A stretch of 64,000 bases of DNA from Winogradskyella endarachnes (lineage in GTDB: Bacteria > Bacteroidota > Bacteroidia > Flavobacteriales > Flavobacteriaceae). The notes under the pieces are model-generated. The model had not been told where the DNA came from. It was given only the letters and a program-made list of their open reading frames with translations, and searched no databases. Made by a program: the position numbers and the translations under genes. Positions 54,209 through 64,000 of the stretch are shown in pieces (position 1 is the first letter of the stretch; every line of letters starts with the position of its first letter). The stretch spans positions 248,001-312,000 of the forward strand of contig NZ_WOWS01000001.1 in the NCBI RefSeq assembly GCF_009741275.1. The letters run 5' to 3'.

Positions 54209-55531
54209 ATGAAGAAATTAATTATAATATTTAGTGCATTATCGTTACTGATTTTTATAAGACCAGTACTTGGATTAGGCACAAATACAAACCCTACAAC
54301 AACTACTGTAGTAAGCTCTACTCAAACAGATATTACAGAAGATAAAAGTGTTTTAGATGGTGCATTTGATGGTATAAAAAAGTTTTACAGTTATACAGGA
54401 TTTGCAAATTCTACATCTGGAAACGTAATAATGATTATTATAGGCATCATTTTTATTTATTTAGGTATAAAATTCGATTATGAACCCTTATTACTTATCC
54501 CAATAGGAGCAGGAGTTATTTTAGGAAATATTCCTTTTGTCGCCGGAAACCAAACAGGTATTTACGAAACTGGTTCTGTTTTAAACTATCTATATTTTGG
54601 TGTGGTAAAAGGGGTCTACCCTCCGTTGATATTCTTAGGTATTGGTGCTATGACCGATTTTTCGTCATTAATTGCAAATCCAAAATTAATGTTATTGGGA
54701 GGTGCGGCACAAATTGGTGTTTTCGCCACATTTTTAGGAGCTATTTATTTAGGGTTTAATCTACCTGAAGCTGGCGCTATTGGTATTATAGGTGGTGCAG
54801 ATGGGCCAACAGCTATTTTCTTATCTTCTAAATTAGCAAACGGTGTAAACATATTGCCAGATGGTACAACCGTTAAAAACTTAATTGGGCCAATAGCCAT
54901 TGCTGCGTATTCATACATGGCATTAGTACCAGTAATTCAGCCACCATTAATGCGTATGCTAATATCTAAAAAAGACAGAAAAATTAAAATGAAGCCACCA
55001 AGAGCTGTTACACAAAAAGAAAAAATGATTTTTCCGGTTGTAGCTTTAATATTAACTACGTTTATTTCTCCTAGCGCATTACCATTGTTAGGTATGCTTT
55101 TCTTTGGTAACTTACTTAAAGAGTCTGGTAGAACAGAGCGTTTAGCAGATACTGCAAGAACCAAATTAATAGATATTGTTACCATTTTATTAGGTGTAAC
55201 AGTAGGAGCATCAACGCAAGCTGATATTTTTATAACTAAAGATTCTATGTTAATCTTTGGACTTGGAGCAATATCATTTGTTATTGCCACTTGTGGAGGT
55301 TTGTTATTTGCTAAATTTATGAATCTATTCTTAAAAGGTGACAATAAAATTAATCCATTAATTGGTGCTGCAGGTGTTTCAGCAGTTCCAGATAGCGCAA
55401 GAGTTGTGCATACTGAAGCCTTAAAATCAGACCCAACTAATTATTTGTTAATGCATGCTATGGCTCCAAATGTTTCAGGTGTAATTGGTTCTGCAATTGC
55501 TGCCGGTATTATTTTAAGTTTTTTAGGATAA
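54209..55531 (+). CDS. Sodium ion-translocating decarboxylase beta subunit (OadB/MmdB)
   Basis: 440 residues with about nine or more membrane helices. Family motifs are 'FLGIGAMTDFSSLIANPKL', 'GAIGIIGGADGPTAIFLSS', 'GPIAIAAYSYMALVP' and 'MAPNVSGVIGSAIAAG'. This subunit decarboxylates carboxybiotin and pumps Na+ out. An N-terminal signal-like segment and Thr-rich stretch (about residues 1-60) precede the conserved part. Confidence 0.95.
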   Translation: MKKLIIIFSALSLLIFIRPVLGLGTNTNPTTTTVVSSTQTDITEDKSVLDGAFDGIKKFYSYTGFANSTSGNVIMIIIGIIFIYLGIKFDYEPLLLIPIGAGVILGNIPFVAGNQTGIYETGSVLNYLYFGVVKGVYPPLIFLGIGAMTDFSSLIANPKLMLLGGAAQIGVFATFLGAIYLGFNLPEAGAIGIIGGADGPTAIFLSSKLANGVNILPDGTTVKNLIGPIAIAAYSYMALVPVIQPPLMRMLISKKDRKIKMKPPRAVTQKEKMIFPVVALILTTFISPSALPLLGMLFFGNLLKESGRTERLADTARTKLIDIVTILLGVTVGASTQADIFITKDSMLIFGLGAISFVIATCGGLLFAKFMNLFLKGDNKINPLIGAAGVSAVPDSARVVHTEALKSDPTNYLLMHAMAPNVSGVIGSAIAAGIILSFLG

Positions 55532-55546
55532 ATTTTCTTTTTATTT

Positions 55547-55568
55547 AAATGTGTACAAACACACATTT
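55547..55568 (+). terminator. Possible weak terminator hairpin
   Basis: AAATGTGT / ACACATTT stem with a 6-nt loop but only a short T stretch behind it. It may partly separate the decarboxylase genes from the mutase genes. Confidence 0.3.
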
Positions 55569-55631
55569 GTAAATTTTAAAGTCATCAAATACCAAATGCC
55601 ATAACAGATAAAAAGGCTTTTAAACATATAA

Positions 55632-55736
55632 AATCTAGAAATAGGGTTTAATTATGGTGGTTATACCAATTTAGATTTAAGAGATAGTTATAAAGCTATT
55701 TTTGAAAGATTTGGAAGTAGTTTAATGATAAAATAA
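55632..55736 (+). pseudogene. Short C-terminal gene remnant
   Basis: An open frame without a start codon encodes 'LEIGFNYGGYTNLDL' and 'RDSYKAIFERFGSSLMIK' to a stop at 55736. The composition looks coding, but the source family is not recognised. It may be the leftover end of a deleted gene. Confidence 0.3.
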
Positions 55737-55755
55737 TTTGATAATAGTAATTATT

Positions 55756-57546
55756 ATGAATAACAATAATAAACCACTCTTTTCAGAATTTCCACCTGTA
55801 ACAACAGAACAGTGGATGGAAAGAGTTACAGCCGATTTAAAAGGTGCTGATTTTGAAAAAAAACTAGTTTGGAAAAACTTAAATGGTATTAAGATTCAAC
55901 CTTGTTACAACAGTGAAAATAACATCACTCAACTTAAAAATACAGGAGAGAATTCTCAATCATTAGTCAATTATCGTACAGTTGCTGTTTGCTGTTCTGA
56001 AACAGGAAATGATTTAGCAAAAAAAGCCATTGAAGAAGGACTTAATGGAATCATTTTTCAAATTATAAACAATGTTAAAGTTGAAGAACTTTTAAAAGAT
56101 ATAGATTTAAATACTGTTACAGTATCCTTTGAATTATATAATAACACCTTAAAATTCACAAAAGAATTAGTCGAATTTGCAAAAAATAAAGACTTAAAGG
56201 GATACATTAACACTAGTCTAATATCTAGCTATGTTACAACTGGTAATTTTGATGACAATAAGATTGAAATTACAGCAGAATTAATAAAGTTAACAGCAGA
56301 TTTCCCAAATTTTAAAGCACTTACTATTTCCGGAACTGAGTTTTTAGACTCTGGTGCTAATCAAGTTCAAGAGATCGCTTATACTTTAAATGCATTAGTA
56401 TTTTTAACAGAGAAACTAAAAGAAAAAGGTGTTGCTGTCCAAGACGTTTTTAACAACTTAAATTTTCTATTGGCAATAGGTTTAGAGTATTTTGTTGAAA
56501 TAGGTAAATTTAGAGCTTTCAATAATTTATTAACCGAAATTGCTGCTAAATATAATGTTTCCGATTTTTCTAAAATCTTAACGGCAAAAACATCTATTTG
56601 GAGTAAATCAATAACAGACGCAGAAACTAACTTATTACGTTGCACTACTGAAGCCATGTCTGCTATTTTAGGCAACGTAGATGGCGTATTAATTGATCCT
56701 TACGATAAAGAGTTTAAAAGTGCTTCGGATTTTTCAAATCGTATTGCAGGAAATATTACTACCATATTACGAGAAGAGTCTTATTTTGGTAAAGTATCTA
56801 ATCCTGTAGATGGCTCTTATTACATTGAAGAGGTAAGTACTAAAATTGCAGAAAAAGCTTTAGAATTATTTAAAGCTATTGAAGCTAAAGGTGGATTTTT
56901 TAAAGCTTTTGAAAACGAAACTATACAACAGCAAATTGCAGAAATTCGACTTCAAAAATTAAAACTAATAAGCCAACGTAGAATTGCAATGGTAGGTGTT
57001 AATAAGTACCCTAACTTAATGGAAACCGTTGAAGCTAATCTTCTTTCTAAAGGAAGCGTTGATAATACAAAAGTATTAACACCACGACGAGCATCTCTAG
57101 AAATTGAAGCCATGAGACGTGTTACAGAAGAGATAGTAGCAACAACCAATGTAAGACCAATTGTACAACTAGCCAGTTATGGAAATTTAACCATGCGAAA
57201 ATCCAGAGCAGCTTTTGCTTATGATTTTATTGGTGTTAGTGGTTTTGATATCCAGCAAGAAGAGACCTTTGAAAATGCTGAACATGCGGCTACAGAAACG
57301 GCTAAATCAGATGCTCATGTGGTTGTAATTTGTAGTTCTGACCAAGATTATGATGAAACAGCCCTTAACTTTATAAAATCATTTAGAGCATTAAATACCA
57401 ACAAAGTATTACTGTTAGCAGGTGCTCCTAAAAACATGGACGAATTAACTGAAGCTGGTTTAGATGGTGTGGTTAATATGAAAACAGATGTTATTGTAAC
57501 ACTAACCAGCATTCAAGATAAAGTTCAAAAAACCTTAAAATCTTAA
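55756..57546 (+). CDS. mutA: Methylmalonyl-CoA mutase small (beta) subunit
   Basis: 596 residues from the ATG at 55756. It has the mutase fold ('[21 protein letters not shown]', '[20 protein letters not shown]', '[19 protein letters not shown]'). The C-terminal B12-type domain is degenerate: the Asp-x-His-x-x-Gly motif is absent and '[15 protein letters not shown]' stands nearby, as normal for the non-catalytic subunit. It pairs with the large subunit encoded 4 bp downstream. Confidence 0.95.
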   Translation: MNNNNKPLFSEFPPVTTEQWMERVTADLKGADFEKKLVWKNLNGIKIQPCYNSENNITQLKNTGENSQSLVNYRTVAVCCSETGNDLAKKAIEEGLNGIIFQIINNVKVEELLKDIDLNTVTVSFELYNNTLKFTKELVEFAKNKDLKGYINTSLISSYVTTGNFDDNKIEITAELIKLTADFPNFKALTISGTEFLDSGANQVQEIAYTLNALVFLTEKLKEKGVAVQDVFNNLNFLLAIGLEYFVEIGKFRAFNNLLTEIAAKYNVSDFSKILTAKTSIWSKSITDAETNLLRCTTEAMSAILGNVDGVLIDPYDKEFKSASDFSNRIAGNITTILREESYFGKVSNPVDGSYYIEEVSTKIAEKALELFKAIEAKGGFFKAFENETIQQQIAEIRLQKLKLISQRRIAMVGVNKYPNLMETVEANLLSKGSVDNTKVLTPRRASLEIEAMRRVTEEIVATTNVRPIVQLASYGNLTMRKSRAAFAYDFIGVSGFDIQQEETFENAEHAATETAKSDAHVVVICSSDQDYDETALNFIKSFRALNTNKVLLLAGAPKNMDELTEAGLDGVVNMKTDVIVTLTSIQDKVQKTLKS

Positions 57547-57550
57547 GACT

Positions 57551-59683
57551 ATGCGACCAGATTTTTCAGATATAACATTAAATTCTGCGGTTAAACAAAC
57601 GGTTGAAGCTTCAGAAAATAAAGACATTTGGAATACACCAGAAGGTATTCCTGTTAAAAAACATTTTTCAAAAGAAGATATTGCTAAAGCAGAGCATTTA
57701 AGTTATTCTGCAGGAATTCCTCCATTTTTAAGAGGTCCTTATAGTGCTATGTATGCTATGCGTCCATGGACTATTAGGCAATATGCAGGTTTTTCCACAG
57801 CAGAAGAGTCTAATGCATTTTATAGAAGAAACCTAGCTGCAGGCCAAAAAGGACTTTCAGTTGCTTTTGATTTGGCGACGCATCGTGGTTATGATTCGGA
57901 TCATCCTCGTGTAACAGGTGATGTTGGTAAAGCTGGTGTTGCTATAGATTCTATCTTAGATATGGAAATTTTGTTTGATCAAATTCCTTTAGATAAAATG
58001 TCGGTTTCTATGACCATGAATGGAGCAGTATTACCAATTATGGCTTTTTATATCGCTGCAGCAAAAAAACAAGGCGTTGCTTTAGAAAAATTGTCTGGCA
58101 CTATTCAAAATGATATTCTAAAAGAATTTATGGTTCGTAACACGTACATATATCCACCATTGCCTTCTATGCGAATTATTGGCGACATTTTTGATTATAC
58201 CACTAAATACATGCCTAAATTTAACTCTATTTCAATTAGCGGTTATCACATGCAAGAAGCTGGTGCCACTGCAGATATTGAATTAGCTTATACCTTGGCC
58301 GATGGTATGGAGTATATTAGAACTGGATTAAAATCTGGATTAAAAATCGATGAGTTTGCGCCACGTTTATCTTTCTTTTGGGCAGTAGGAATGAACCATT
58401 TTATGGAAATAGCAAAAATGCGTGCAGCACGTATGCTTTGGGCAAAAATTATTAAACAATTTAACCCTAAAAATCCAAAATCAATGGCATTACGTACACA
58501 TAGTCAAACGTCTGGTTGGAGTTTAAGTGAGCAAGACCCTTTTAATAATGTCGCCCGTACTTGCATAGAAGCTATGGCTGCCACATTAGGAGGCACACAA
58601 TCTTTACATACAAATGCATTAGACGAAGCCATAGCATTACCAACAGATTTCTCTGCAAGGATTGCGCGTAATACACAAATCTTTATTCAAGATGAAACAC
58701 AAACCACAAAAGCTGTTGACCCTTGGGCTGGTTCTTATTACGTAGAATATTTAACTCAAGAGATTGCTAAAAAAGCTTGGAAACTTATTGAAGAGGTTGA
58801 AGAGCTTGGTGGCATGGCAAAAGCTATTGAAACAGGTGTGCCAAAATTACGAATTGAAGAAGCATCTGCTCGTAAGCAAGCCCGTTTAGATTCTGCACAA
58901 GATATTCTTGTTGGCGTTAATAAATTTAAAACCAATGAAAAATCGAATATAGAAATTTTAGAAGTAGATAATACGGTTGTTAGAAATTCTCAAATTGTAC
59001 GTTTAAATAAAATGAAAGCTGAACGAAACTCAGAGTTAGTGGCAGCAAATTTAAAAGCTTTAGAAGATTGTGCAGGTGGAGGAGAAGGTAACTTATTGGC
59101 TTTAGCTGTTGAAGCTGCTGAGAATTTTGCTACTTTAGGTGAAATATCTGATGCTTTAGAAGTTCACTTTGGCAGACATAAAGCAGATACTAAATTAATA
59201 AGTGGTGTGTACGGAAAGGAAGTGAAAAGTGATAATACGTTTGCCAAAGCTTTAAACATGACGGATAAATTTGCAGAAATAGAAGGTCGTCGTCCTAGAG
59301 TTATGATTGCAAAAATGGGACAAGATGGGCATGATAGAGGTGCAAAAGTTGTATCTTCTAGTTTTGCAGATTTAGGCTTTGATGTGGATATGGGAGGATT
59401 ATTTCAAACACCTGAAGAAGTAGCAAAACAAGCCATAGAAAATGATGTACACTTTGTTGGTGCTTCTAGTTTAGCAGCAGGTCATAAAACATTGATTCCT
59501 CAATTAATTGGTGAATTGGAAAAAATGGGCCGACCAGATATTATGGTTTTTGCAGGTGGCGTAATACCAGCACAAGATTATAATTATTTATTAGAACGAA
59601 AAGTGGTAGCCATTTTTGGTCCTGGTACTGTGATTTCTGAAGCCGCAATTACTATTATGGAAAAATACTTAGAGCAAGAATAA
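57551..59683 (+). CDS. mutB: Methylmalonyl-CoA mutase large (alpha) subunit
   Basis: 710 residues, full length. The catalytic TIM barrel shows '[21 protein letters not shown]' in part, '[17 protein letters not shown]' and '[17 protein letters not shown]'. The C-terminal cobalamin domain has '[12 protein letters not shown]' (DxHxxG, His as cobalt ligand, about residue 593). It interconverts succinyl-CoA and (R)-methylmalonyl-CoA with adenosylcobalamin. No B12 riboswitch was seen upstream. Confidence 0.97.
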   Translation: MRPDFSDITLNSAVKQTVEASENKDIWNTPEGIPVKKHFSKEDIAKAEHLSYSAGIPPFLRGPYSAMYAMRPWTIRQYAGFSTAEESNAFYRRNLAAGQKGLSVAFDLATHRGYDSDHPRVTGDVGKAGVAIDSILDMEILFDQIPLDKMSVSMTMNGAVLPIMAFYIAAAKKQGVALEKLSGTIQNDILKEFMVRNTYIYPPLPSMRIIGDIFDYTTKYMPKFNSISISGYHMQEAGATADIELAYTLADGMEYIRTGLKSGLKIDEFAPRLSFFWAVGMNHFMEIAKMRAARMLWAKIIKQFNPKNPKSMALRTHSQTSGWSLSEQDPFNNVARTCIEAMAATLGGTQSLHTNALDEAIALPTDFSARIARNTQIFIQDETQTTKAVDPWAGSYYVEYLTQEIAKKAWKLIEEVEELGGMAKAIETGVPKLRIEEASARKQARLDSAQDILVGVNKFKTNEKSNIEILEVDNTVVRNSQIVRLNKMKAERNSELVAANLKALEDCAGGGEGNLLALAVEAAENFATLGEISDALEVHFGRHKADTKLISGVYGKEVKSDNTFAKALNMTDKFAEIEGRRPRVMIAKMGQDGHDRGAKVVSSSFADLGFDVDMGGLFQTPEEVAKQAIENDVHFVGASSLAAGHKTLIPQLIGELEKMGRPDIMVFAGGVIPAQDYNYLLERKVVAIFGPGTVISEAAITIMEKYLEQE

Positions 59684-59707
59684 GCGTTTAGTCTTATATT
59701 ATAATAT

Positions 59708-59740
59708 AAAGCCTAATCTTGTAAGAGGTTAGGCTTTTTT
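59708..59740 (+). terminator. Terminator of the mutase genes
   Basis: AAAGCCTAA (59708-59716) / TTAGGCTTT (59729-59737) stem with inner TCTT/AAGA pairing and a T run. Confidence 0.9.
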
Positions 59741-59875
59741 ATTATGGCTTATTGTAACCATAAATGCAAAATTGGTTTTCAACTAAAATTATAATAACGG
59801 ATTAAATATTTTAAAATAAAAGGCCAGAGTATTCACAAAATGTTATGATTTTAAAACCCAAATGTAAAAATCAAC

Positions 59876-60880
59876 TTAAAATGAGTTTTTGAAGGTTTTT
59901 AGAATTTGCTGAGCTGCTTTTACAGGTGAGATTTTAGAGGCGATAATATCTTTTTCTAAAATTGAAAGTTGACTTTTAATACTCTTTGACCCATAAAACA
60001 ATTGTTTTAATTCATCATTGATGTTATTGTACATCCATTTTATTTGTTGATGATTTCTATTTTTAAAGAAATAACCATTGTCTTTAACTAATGTTTTAAA
60101 TTTTAAAATCTCATCCCAAACATTAGAAATTCCAATATTTTTTAAAGCAGAAGCAGTGGTTACCACAGGGCTCCAACCAGACTCAGACATAGGGAAAATA
60201 TGAAGTGCATTTTGGTACTGAACTCTTGCCAATTCACTCATTTTAATATTGTCTCCGTCAGCTTTATTTATAACCACCATATCAGCCATTTCCATAATAC
60301 CTTTCTTTATACCTTGCAATTCATCTCCAGCACCAGCAAGCATTAATAATAGAAAGAAATCAGTCATGCCATGTACTGCAGTTTCAGATTGTCCTACACC
60401 AACAGTTTCTATTAAAATAACATCATAACCAGCTGCTTCACAAAGTAACATGGTTTCACCAGTTTTATTAGAAACGCCACCCAAAGTATCTCCAGAAGCA
60501 GAAGGCCTAATATAGGCGTCTTGCAATACTGCCAATTGTTCCATTCTTGTTTTATCACCTAAAATACTACCTTTAGAGCGCTGGCTGGTTGGGTCAATAG
60601 ATAAAATGGCAACTTTATGTCCTTGTTTTATCAAATGCAATCCAAAGACTTCAATAAAAGTACTTTTGCCAACACCTGGAACTCCTGTAATACCAATACG
60701 AATTGATTTACCAGACTTTGGTAGTATACTTTGAACAATTTCTTTAGCTAATAATTTATCGCTTTCTAAGTTACTTTCAATAATTGTAATTGCTCTAGAT
60801 AGAATAACTCGGTCTCCATCTAATATACCATCAATATATGCCTGAGAATTTAGTCTGTTTTTTGGTTTATAGTTTTTCAT
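59876..60880 (-). CDS. meaB: Methylmalonyl-CoA mutase-associated GTPase MeaB
   Basis: 334 residues of the MeaB/ArgK G3E-type GTPases. Motifs are Walker A 'GITGVPGVGKSTFIE', 'LSIDPTSQRSKGSILGDKTR' in part, 'VETVGVGQSE' and the base-recognition 'VVINKADGDN'. It guards cofactor loading and release in the mutase. It is convergent with mutB and has its own promoter. Confidence 0.96.
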   Translation of the reverse strand: MKNYKPKNRLNSQAYIDGILDGDRVILSRAITIIESNLESDKLLAKEIVQSILPKSGKSIRIGITGVPGVGKSTFIEVFGLHLIKQGHKVAILSIDPTSQRSKGSILGDKTRMEQLAVLQDAYIRPSASGDTLGGVSNKTGETMLLCEAAGYDVILIETVGVGQSETAVHGMTDFFLLLMLAGAGDELQGIKKGIMEMADMVVINKADGDNIKMSELARVQYQNALHIFPMSESGWSPVVTTASALKNIGISNVWDEILKFKTLVKDNGYFFKNRNHQQIKWMYNNINDELKQLFYGSKSIKSQLSILEKDIIASKISPVKAAQQILKTFKNSF

Positions 60881-60927
60881 TTTTGGTATTAGAAAATTGA
60901 GAATTGTAGAGTGATTTTCGTTCTAAA

Positions 60928-60961
60928 CAAAGATACTCATAATCAAAAAAAAGACCTCAAA
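60928..60961 (-). promoter_or_regulatory. Promoter of meaB
   Basis: On the minus strand, TTTG (60961-60958), a 22-bp spacer and TATCTTTG (60935-60928). The predicted leader is about 45 nt. Confidence 0.6.
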
Positions 60962-61159
60962 TATTGGTAGGTATTTAACTGATTTTTCAAGCTAATTTTA
61001 TTTTAATTTACATAGCAGTTTTAAATAAAAATAGCGCTCTATCTAAATAAATTTGATGATTAAAAAATTATATTTTTTAAAACTTAATTTTATTTTTATA
61101 AATGGATAGAGTATATTTCAAACAGATTTACGCTCAACACTTTAATAATCTAATTACAA

Positions 61160-62449
61160 ATGAACAAGGAAGAACAGTTATTAAGAATAGAGAAAGATAA
61201 AATAATTGAAAGACAACTTAGGTTTCAGCAATTATTAATTAGTATTTCTACTACGTATATTAATTCAGATTTATCAGATATAGATGATTTAATTCATAAA
61301 TCATTAAAACAAATTGGAGAGTTTGTAGAGTCCGACCGTAGTTATGTTTTTTCATACGATTTTGTTAATAATACAACCTCAAATACTTATGAATGGTGTA
61401 GTGATGGTATTGAACCCGAAATAAACAATTTACAAAATATTCCTATTGATTATATTACACATTGGTTAGAAGCACATAAAAAAGGCGAAGCTTTCTATGT
61501 AGAAGATGTGAGTTTATTACCAGAAGATGGCGAATTTGGATTACGTGCTATTTTAGAACCGCAAGGTATTAAAAGTTTAATTACTATACCAAAAATTAAA
61601 AACGATGAACTGATTGGTTTTGTTGGTTTTGATTCGGTAAAAAAAATTAATAAATACAACGACAATGAACAAGATATTCTCTTTGTTTACGCAAATATGC
61701 TAGTTAATGTTATTCAACGTAAAGAACAAGAAGAAAAGATAAAAGTTCAGGAAGAGAAGAAAGAACAACTACTCAAAGATTTATCACTTCAAAATGAACA
61801 ATTAAACGAATATGCACATGTGGTGTCTCACGATTTAAAAGCACCATTAATAAATATTCATACCTTGGTTGGTTGGTTTATGGATGATAATAAATCTAAA
61901 ATTGATGAAAAGGAGTTTTACCCATTAGAACAAGTAATATTTAACGTTGAAAAAATGGATAATCTTATAAAAGGAATTTTAGATTATTCTACCATAGACA
62001 AATTAGAAGCTCAAGACACCTTAATTAATTTTAATACTATGATAAATGAGGTTACAGAAACGCTTTTAATACCTGAAAATACCTCTATCAAAATTCAAAA
62101 CAATTTACCAAGTATCTCTGGTAATACTTGGCGATTTAAACAAATATTCCAAAATCTGATTCAGAATGCAATAAAATATTCTGATAAAGCCAATAACACA
62201 ATAGAAATAGGCTGTATTGAAAAAGACGATAAATATGAATTCTTTGTAAAGGATAATGGAATAGGTATTAAATCTGACTATTTTGATAAAATATTCAAAG
62301 TTTTTACAAAGTTGGAAAGCACAGGCTCTTCTTCTGGAATAGGATTATCTATTGTAAAAAAGATTGTAAACTTTTACAATGGTGAAATTTGGTTAGAAAG
62401 TGAAGAGGGTAAGGGTACCACTTTTTATTTTACATTATTAAAAAATTAA
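61160..62449 (+). CDS. GAF-domain sensor histidine kinase, soluble
   Basis: 429 residues with no membrane segment. Residues of about 15-180 are a GAF domain ('ESDRSYVFSYD', 'GIKSLITIPKIKNDELIGFV'). A coiled coil follows (about 185-215). The kinase core has H box 'HVVSHDLKAPLINIH', N box 'FQNLIQNAIKYSDKAN', G1 'VKDNGIGI' and G2 'GSSSGIGLSIVKKI'. The signal and partner are unknown, and no response regulator gene is next to it. A phosphofructokinase gene follows after 32 bp and may be co-transcribed. Confidence 0.92.
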   Translation: MNKEEQLLRIEKDKIIERQLRFQQLLISISTTYINSDLSDIDDLIHKSLKQIGEFVESDRSYVFSYDFVNNTTSNTYEWCSDGIEPEINNLQNIPIDYITHWLEAHKKGEAFYVEDVSLLPEDGEFGLRAILEPQGIKSLITIPKIKNDELIGFVGFDSVKKINKYNDNEQDILFVYANMLVNVIQRKEQEEKIKVQEEKKEQLLKDLSLQNEQLNEYAHVVSHDLKAPLINIHTLVGWFMDDNKSKIDEKEFYPLEQVIFNVEKMDNLIKGILDYSTIDKLEAQDTLINFNTMINEVTETLLIPENTSIKIQNNLPSISGNTWRFKQIFQNLIQNAIKYSDKANNTIEIGCIEKDDKYEFFVKDNGIGIKSDYFDKIFKVFTKLESTGSSSGIGLSIVKKIVNFYNGEIWLESEEGKGTTFYFTLLKN

Positions 62450-62481
62450 TTTTTACATAGCCATAAAATAGCATCTAAAAT

Positions 62482-63405
62482 ATGAATATTGTTACTTTAA
62501 CCGTTAATCCTGCATTAGATAAAAGTGCAAAAATTGCACAGCTTTTACCTGAACAAAAATTAAAATGTAATGCCATTGAGTTTCAAGCTGGAGGAGGCGG
62601 TGTTAATATTTCTAGAGTGCTGCATACACTAGGCGTAAAAAACAATTGTGTTTTTACTTGTGGAGGCGATACTGGTAAAAAATTAAAAAAATTACTAGAA
62701 GACGAACAATTACAAATAACACCAGTAAACGTAGAGGCATGGACACGCGAAAATTTGGCTGTTGTAGATGCTAAAACCGATTTACAATACCGATTTGGTA
62801 TGCCAGGAAAGGGGTTAAGTAATACTGAAATAAAAACATTAAAAAATACTATAAATAAGCTAGTTACAGAGGATTCTATTTTTATTCTTAGTGGAAGTAT
62901 TCCAGATGATATGTCTCCTAGTTTTTATGTGGAATTAATAGAAGATTTAACAGCTAAAAACGTAAAAATTATTATAGATACTTCAGGAAAAGCTTTAAAG
63001 GAAAGTCTTAAAAAACCCGTGTTTTTAATGAAACCTAACCAAGGTGAATTAGCACAACTAGCAGGAAAAGATTTTCTAACAAAAACTGAACAAGAAGAAT
63101 TTGCTAAGCAATTAATAAAAAATAAACAAGCAGAATACGTTGTTGTTTCATTAGGTGCAAGAGGTGCGTTTTTAGCGTCTTCAAATGGAATTTTTTACCA
63201 AAATACTCCTTCAGTAAAAGTAAAAAGTACCATTGGTGCTGGTGATAGTATGGTTGCTGGTTTAGTTTATGGTATCGTACAAGGTTTTTCTTCTGAAAAT
63301 ATTTTAAAATGGGGCGTTATATGTGGTGTAGCAACCACAATGACTGGCGGAACTAATTTAGCTACTCAAGAAAACATGGAATTAGTAGAAAGACTACTAA
63401 AATGA
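62482..63405 (+). CDS. pfkB: 6-phosphofructokinase II-type sugar phosphate kinase
   Basis: 307 residues of the PfkB family and close in pattern to E. coli Pfk-2: 'TLTVNPALDKSAKIAQLLPE', 'QAGGGGVNISRVLHTLGV', 'FMKPNQ'-type 'LMKPNQGELAQL', and 'VKSTIGAGDSMVAGLV' with the catalytic Asp. It most likely phosphorylates fructose-6-phosphate to the 1,6-bisphosphate. Fructose-1-phosphate or tagatose-6-phosphate kinases are related alternatives. The stop codon overlaps the terminator stem. Confidence 0.88.
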   Translation: MNIVTLTVNPALDKSAKIAQLLPEQKLKCNAIEFQAGGGGVNISRVLHTLGVKNNCVFTCGGDTGKKLKKLLEDEQLQITPVNVEAWTRENLAVVDAKTDLQYRFGMPGKGLSNTEIKTLKNTINKLVTEDSIFILSGSIPDDMSPSFYVELIEDLTAKNVKIIIDTSGKALKESLKKPVFLMKPNQGELAQLAGKDFLTKTEQEEFAKQLIKNKQAEYVVVSLGARGAFLASSNGIFYQNTPSVKVKSTIGAGDSMVAGLVYGIVQGFSSENILKWGVICGVATTMTGGTNLATQENMELVERLLK

Positions 63406-63442
63406 AAAAGCCAGATAAACTATAATGTTATCTGACTTTTTT
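63405..63442. terminator. Bidirectional terminator
   Basis: AAAAAGCCAGATAA (63405-63418) pairs with TTATCTGACTTTTT (63428-63441) with one mismatch. A and T runs on both sides serve the convergent genes. Confidence 0.85.
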
Positions 63443-63462
63443 AATTATTTAAATTATGTTAT

Positions 63463-64000
63463 CTAATTAGAAATAACCTTTTTGTATATAACACCTTCAG
63501 TTGTTGTTAATCGCACAAATAATACCTGGTTTCCAATTACAGCATCAGTTAAATCTACCTTAATTATATTAGCACTCTTATTTATTGAGTTTTCAATACG
63601 TTTTAGCAAATTACCTTGAATATTAAAAATTTCTATAGTTGCATTAGCATCTATATTAGACGTGTATTTTAAATTTAGAATACCTTTAAAAGGTAATGGG
63701 TAAACTTCTAAACTATGAGCTGCTCTACCAGCACCTTCAAAAGCACCTTCGCAAACATCACCAATATAATTATTGTTTTCATCTAATTGGTCTGGATTAA
63801 AAGTTTCCAAGCAATTATCTATACAATCTGCTACACCATCACCATCTGTATCTGTATAACCTTCATCTATAAGGCCATCACCATCATTATCTAGACCATC
63901 ACAAAACCATTCTAGTTCTTGAACCTCACAAGCATCTCCAATACCATTTCCGTCTACATCTAATTGATCAGGATTGTAAGTATCTACACAATTATCTACA
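63463..64000 (-). CDS. T9SS cargo protein with thrombospondin type 3 repeats and C-terminal sorting domain (partial)
   Basis: The C-terminal 178 residues or so of a larger protein whose start lies beyond the right edge. The frame is open from 64000. The upstream part has Ca-binding thrombospondin type 3 repeats ('NPDQLDVDGNGIGDACE', 'DGLDNDGDGLIDEGY', 'DTDGDGVADCIDNC'). The last ~80 residues are a type A T9SS sorting domain ('LEVYPLPFKGILNLKY', 'IEIFNIQGNLLKRIE', 'GVIYKKVISN'). The protein is therefore exported through the type IX system. Its N-terminal activity is not visible. Confidence 0.9.
   Translation of the reverse strand, partial: VDNCVDTYNPDQLDVDGNGIGDACEVQELEWFCDGLDNDGDGLIDEGYTDTDGDGVADCIDNCLETFNPDQLDENNNYIGDVCEGAFEGAGRAAHSLEVYPLPFKGILNLKYTSNIDANATIEIFNIQGNLLKRIENSINKSANIIKVDLTDAVIGNQVLFVRLTTTEGVIYKKVISN

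Noticed and set aside
55532..55755. Possible cobalamin riboswitch before the mutase genes
   Set aside because: No B12-box-like conserved sequence or multi-stem structure can be seen. The interval holds a weak hairpin and a coding remnant.

Overview
The window looks like a chromosomal segment of a marine member of the Flavobacteriaceae (Bacteroidota). The DNA is AT-rich. It encodes type IX secretion and gliding hallmarks: a PorP/SprF protein, a CHU_C adhesin-type C-terminus, and a C-terminal sorting domain on a thrombospondin type 3 repeat protein. Several genes are preceded by Bacteroidota-type promoters (TTG/TTTG, about 19-23 bp, TAnnTTTG). Shine-Dalgarno sequences are weak or absent. No rRNA, tRNA, CRISPR array, insertion sequence or prophage was seen.

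Layout. 1-5.3 kb (minus): a secreted/surface operon (beta-helix protein, CHU_C protein, PorP/SprF with a 48-bp tandem repeat) and a small exported protein. 5.7-8.2 kb (plus): a secreted intradiol-dioxygenase-like protein that appears to lack its iron ligands, then a patatin phospholipase. 8.3-11.6 kb (minus): ackA-pta. 11.9-14.9 kb: cold shock protein, exonuclease/GIY-YIG fusion, fatty acid desaturase, Crp/Fnr-like regulator. 15.3-24.6 kb: five genes in two converging blocks encoding two circularly permuted ATP-grasp ligases, split and fused alpha-E domains, and two transglutaminase-like proteins, one with DUF2126. This is a predicted peptide ligation/processing system of unknown product and the most intriguing locus here. 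24.7-27.5 kb (minus): glutaminase, deoxyribonucleotidase, EamA transporter.

27.5-35.5 kb: a degenerate-Nudix regulator divergent from a polyol operon (outer membrane barrel, binding protein, double ATPase, permease, mannitol dehydrogenase-type enzyme, PfkB-type fructokinase). The enzymes predict polyol uptake, oxidation to a ketose and phosphorylation. 36-40 kb: an SGNH esterase divergent from an ABC ATPase/permease pair, an arrangement like tesA-ybbAP. 40-48 kb: redox enzymes with TetR and HxlR regulators and recognisable operators, an AraC-regulator fragment, an SDR gene with an internal stop, CsbD and MarC. 48-50.5 kb: a Kef-type flavoprotein and antiporter pair.

51.2-60.9 kb: a methylmalonyl-CoA module. 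It comprises the epimerase, a four-subunit sodium-pumping biotin decarboxylase, both mutase subunits and the convergent MeaB chaperone, linking succinyl-CoA and propionyl-CoA with a sodium pump. 61-64 kb: GAF histidine kinase, PfkB-type phosphofructokinase, and the C-terminus of a T9SS cargo protein.

Gene remnants are frequent between 35 and 56 kb: a frameshifted secreted protein, two AraC N-terminal fragments, a nonsense codon in an SDR and a short C-terminal remnant. Two 75-bp palindromic repeats lie at 40.1 and 45.9 kb.
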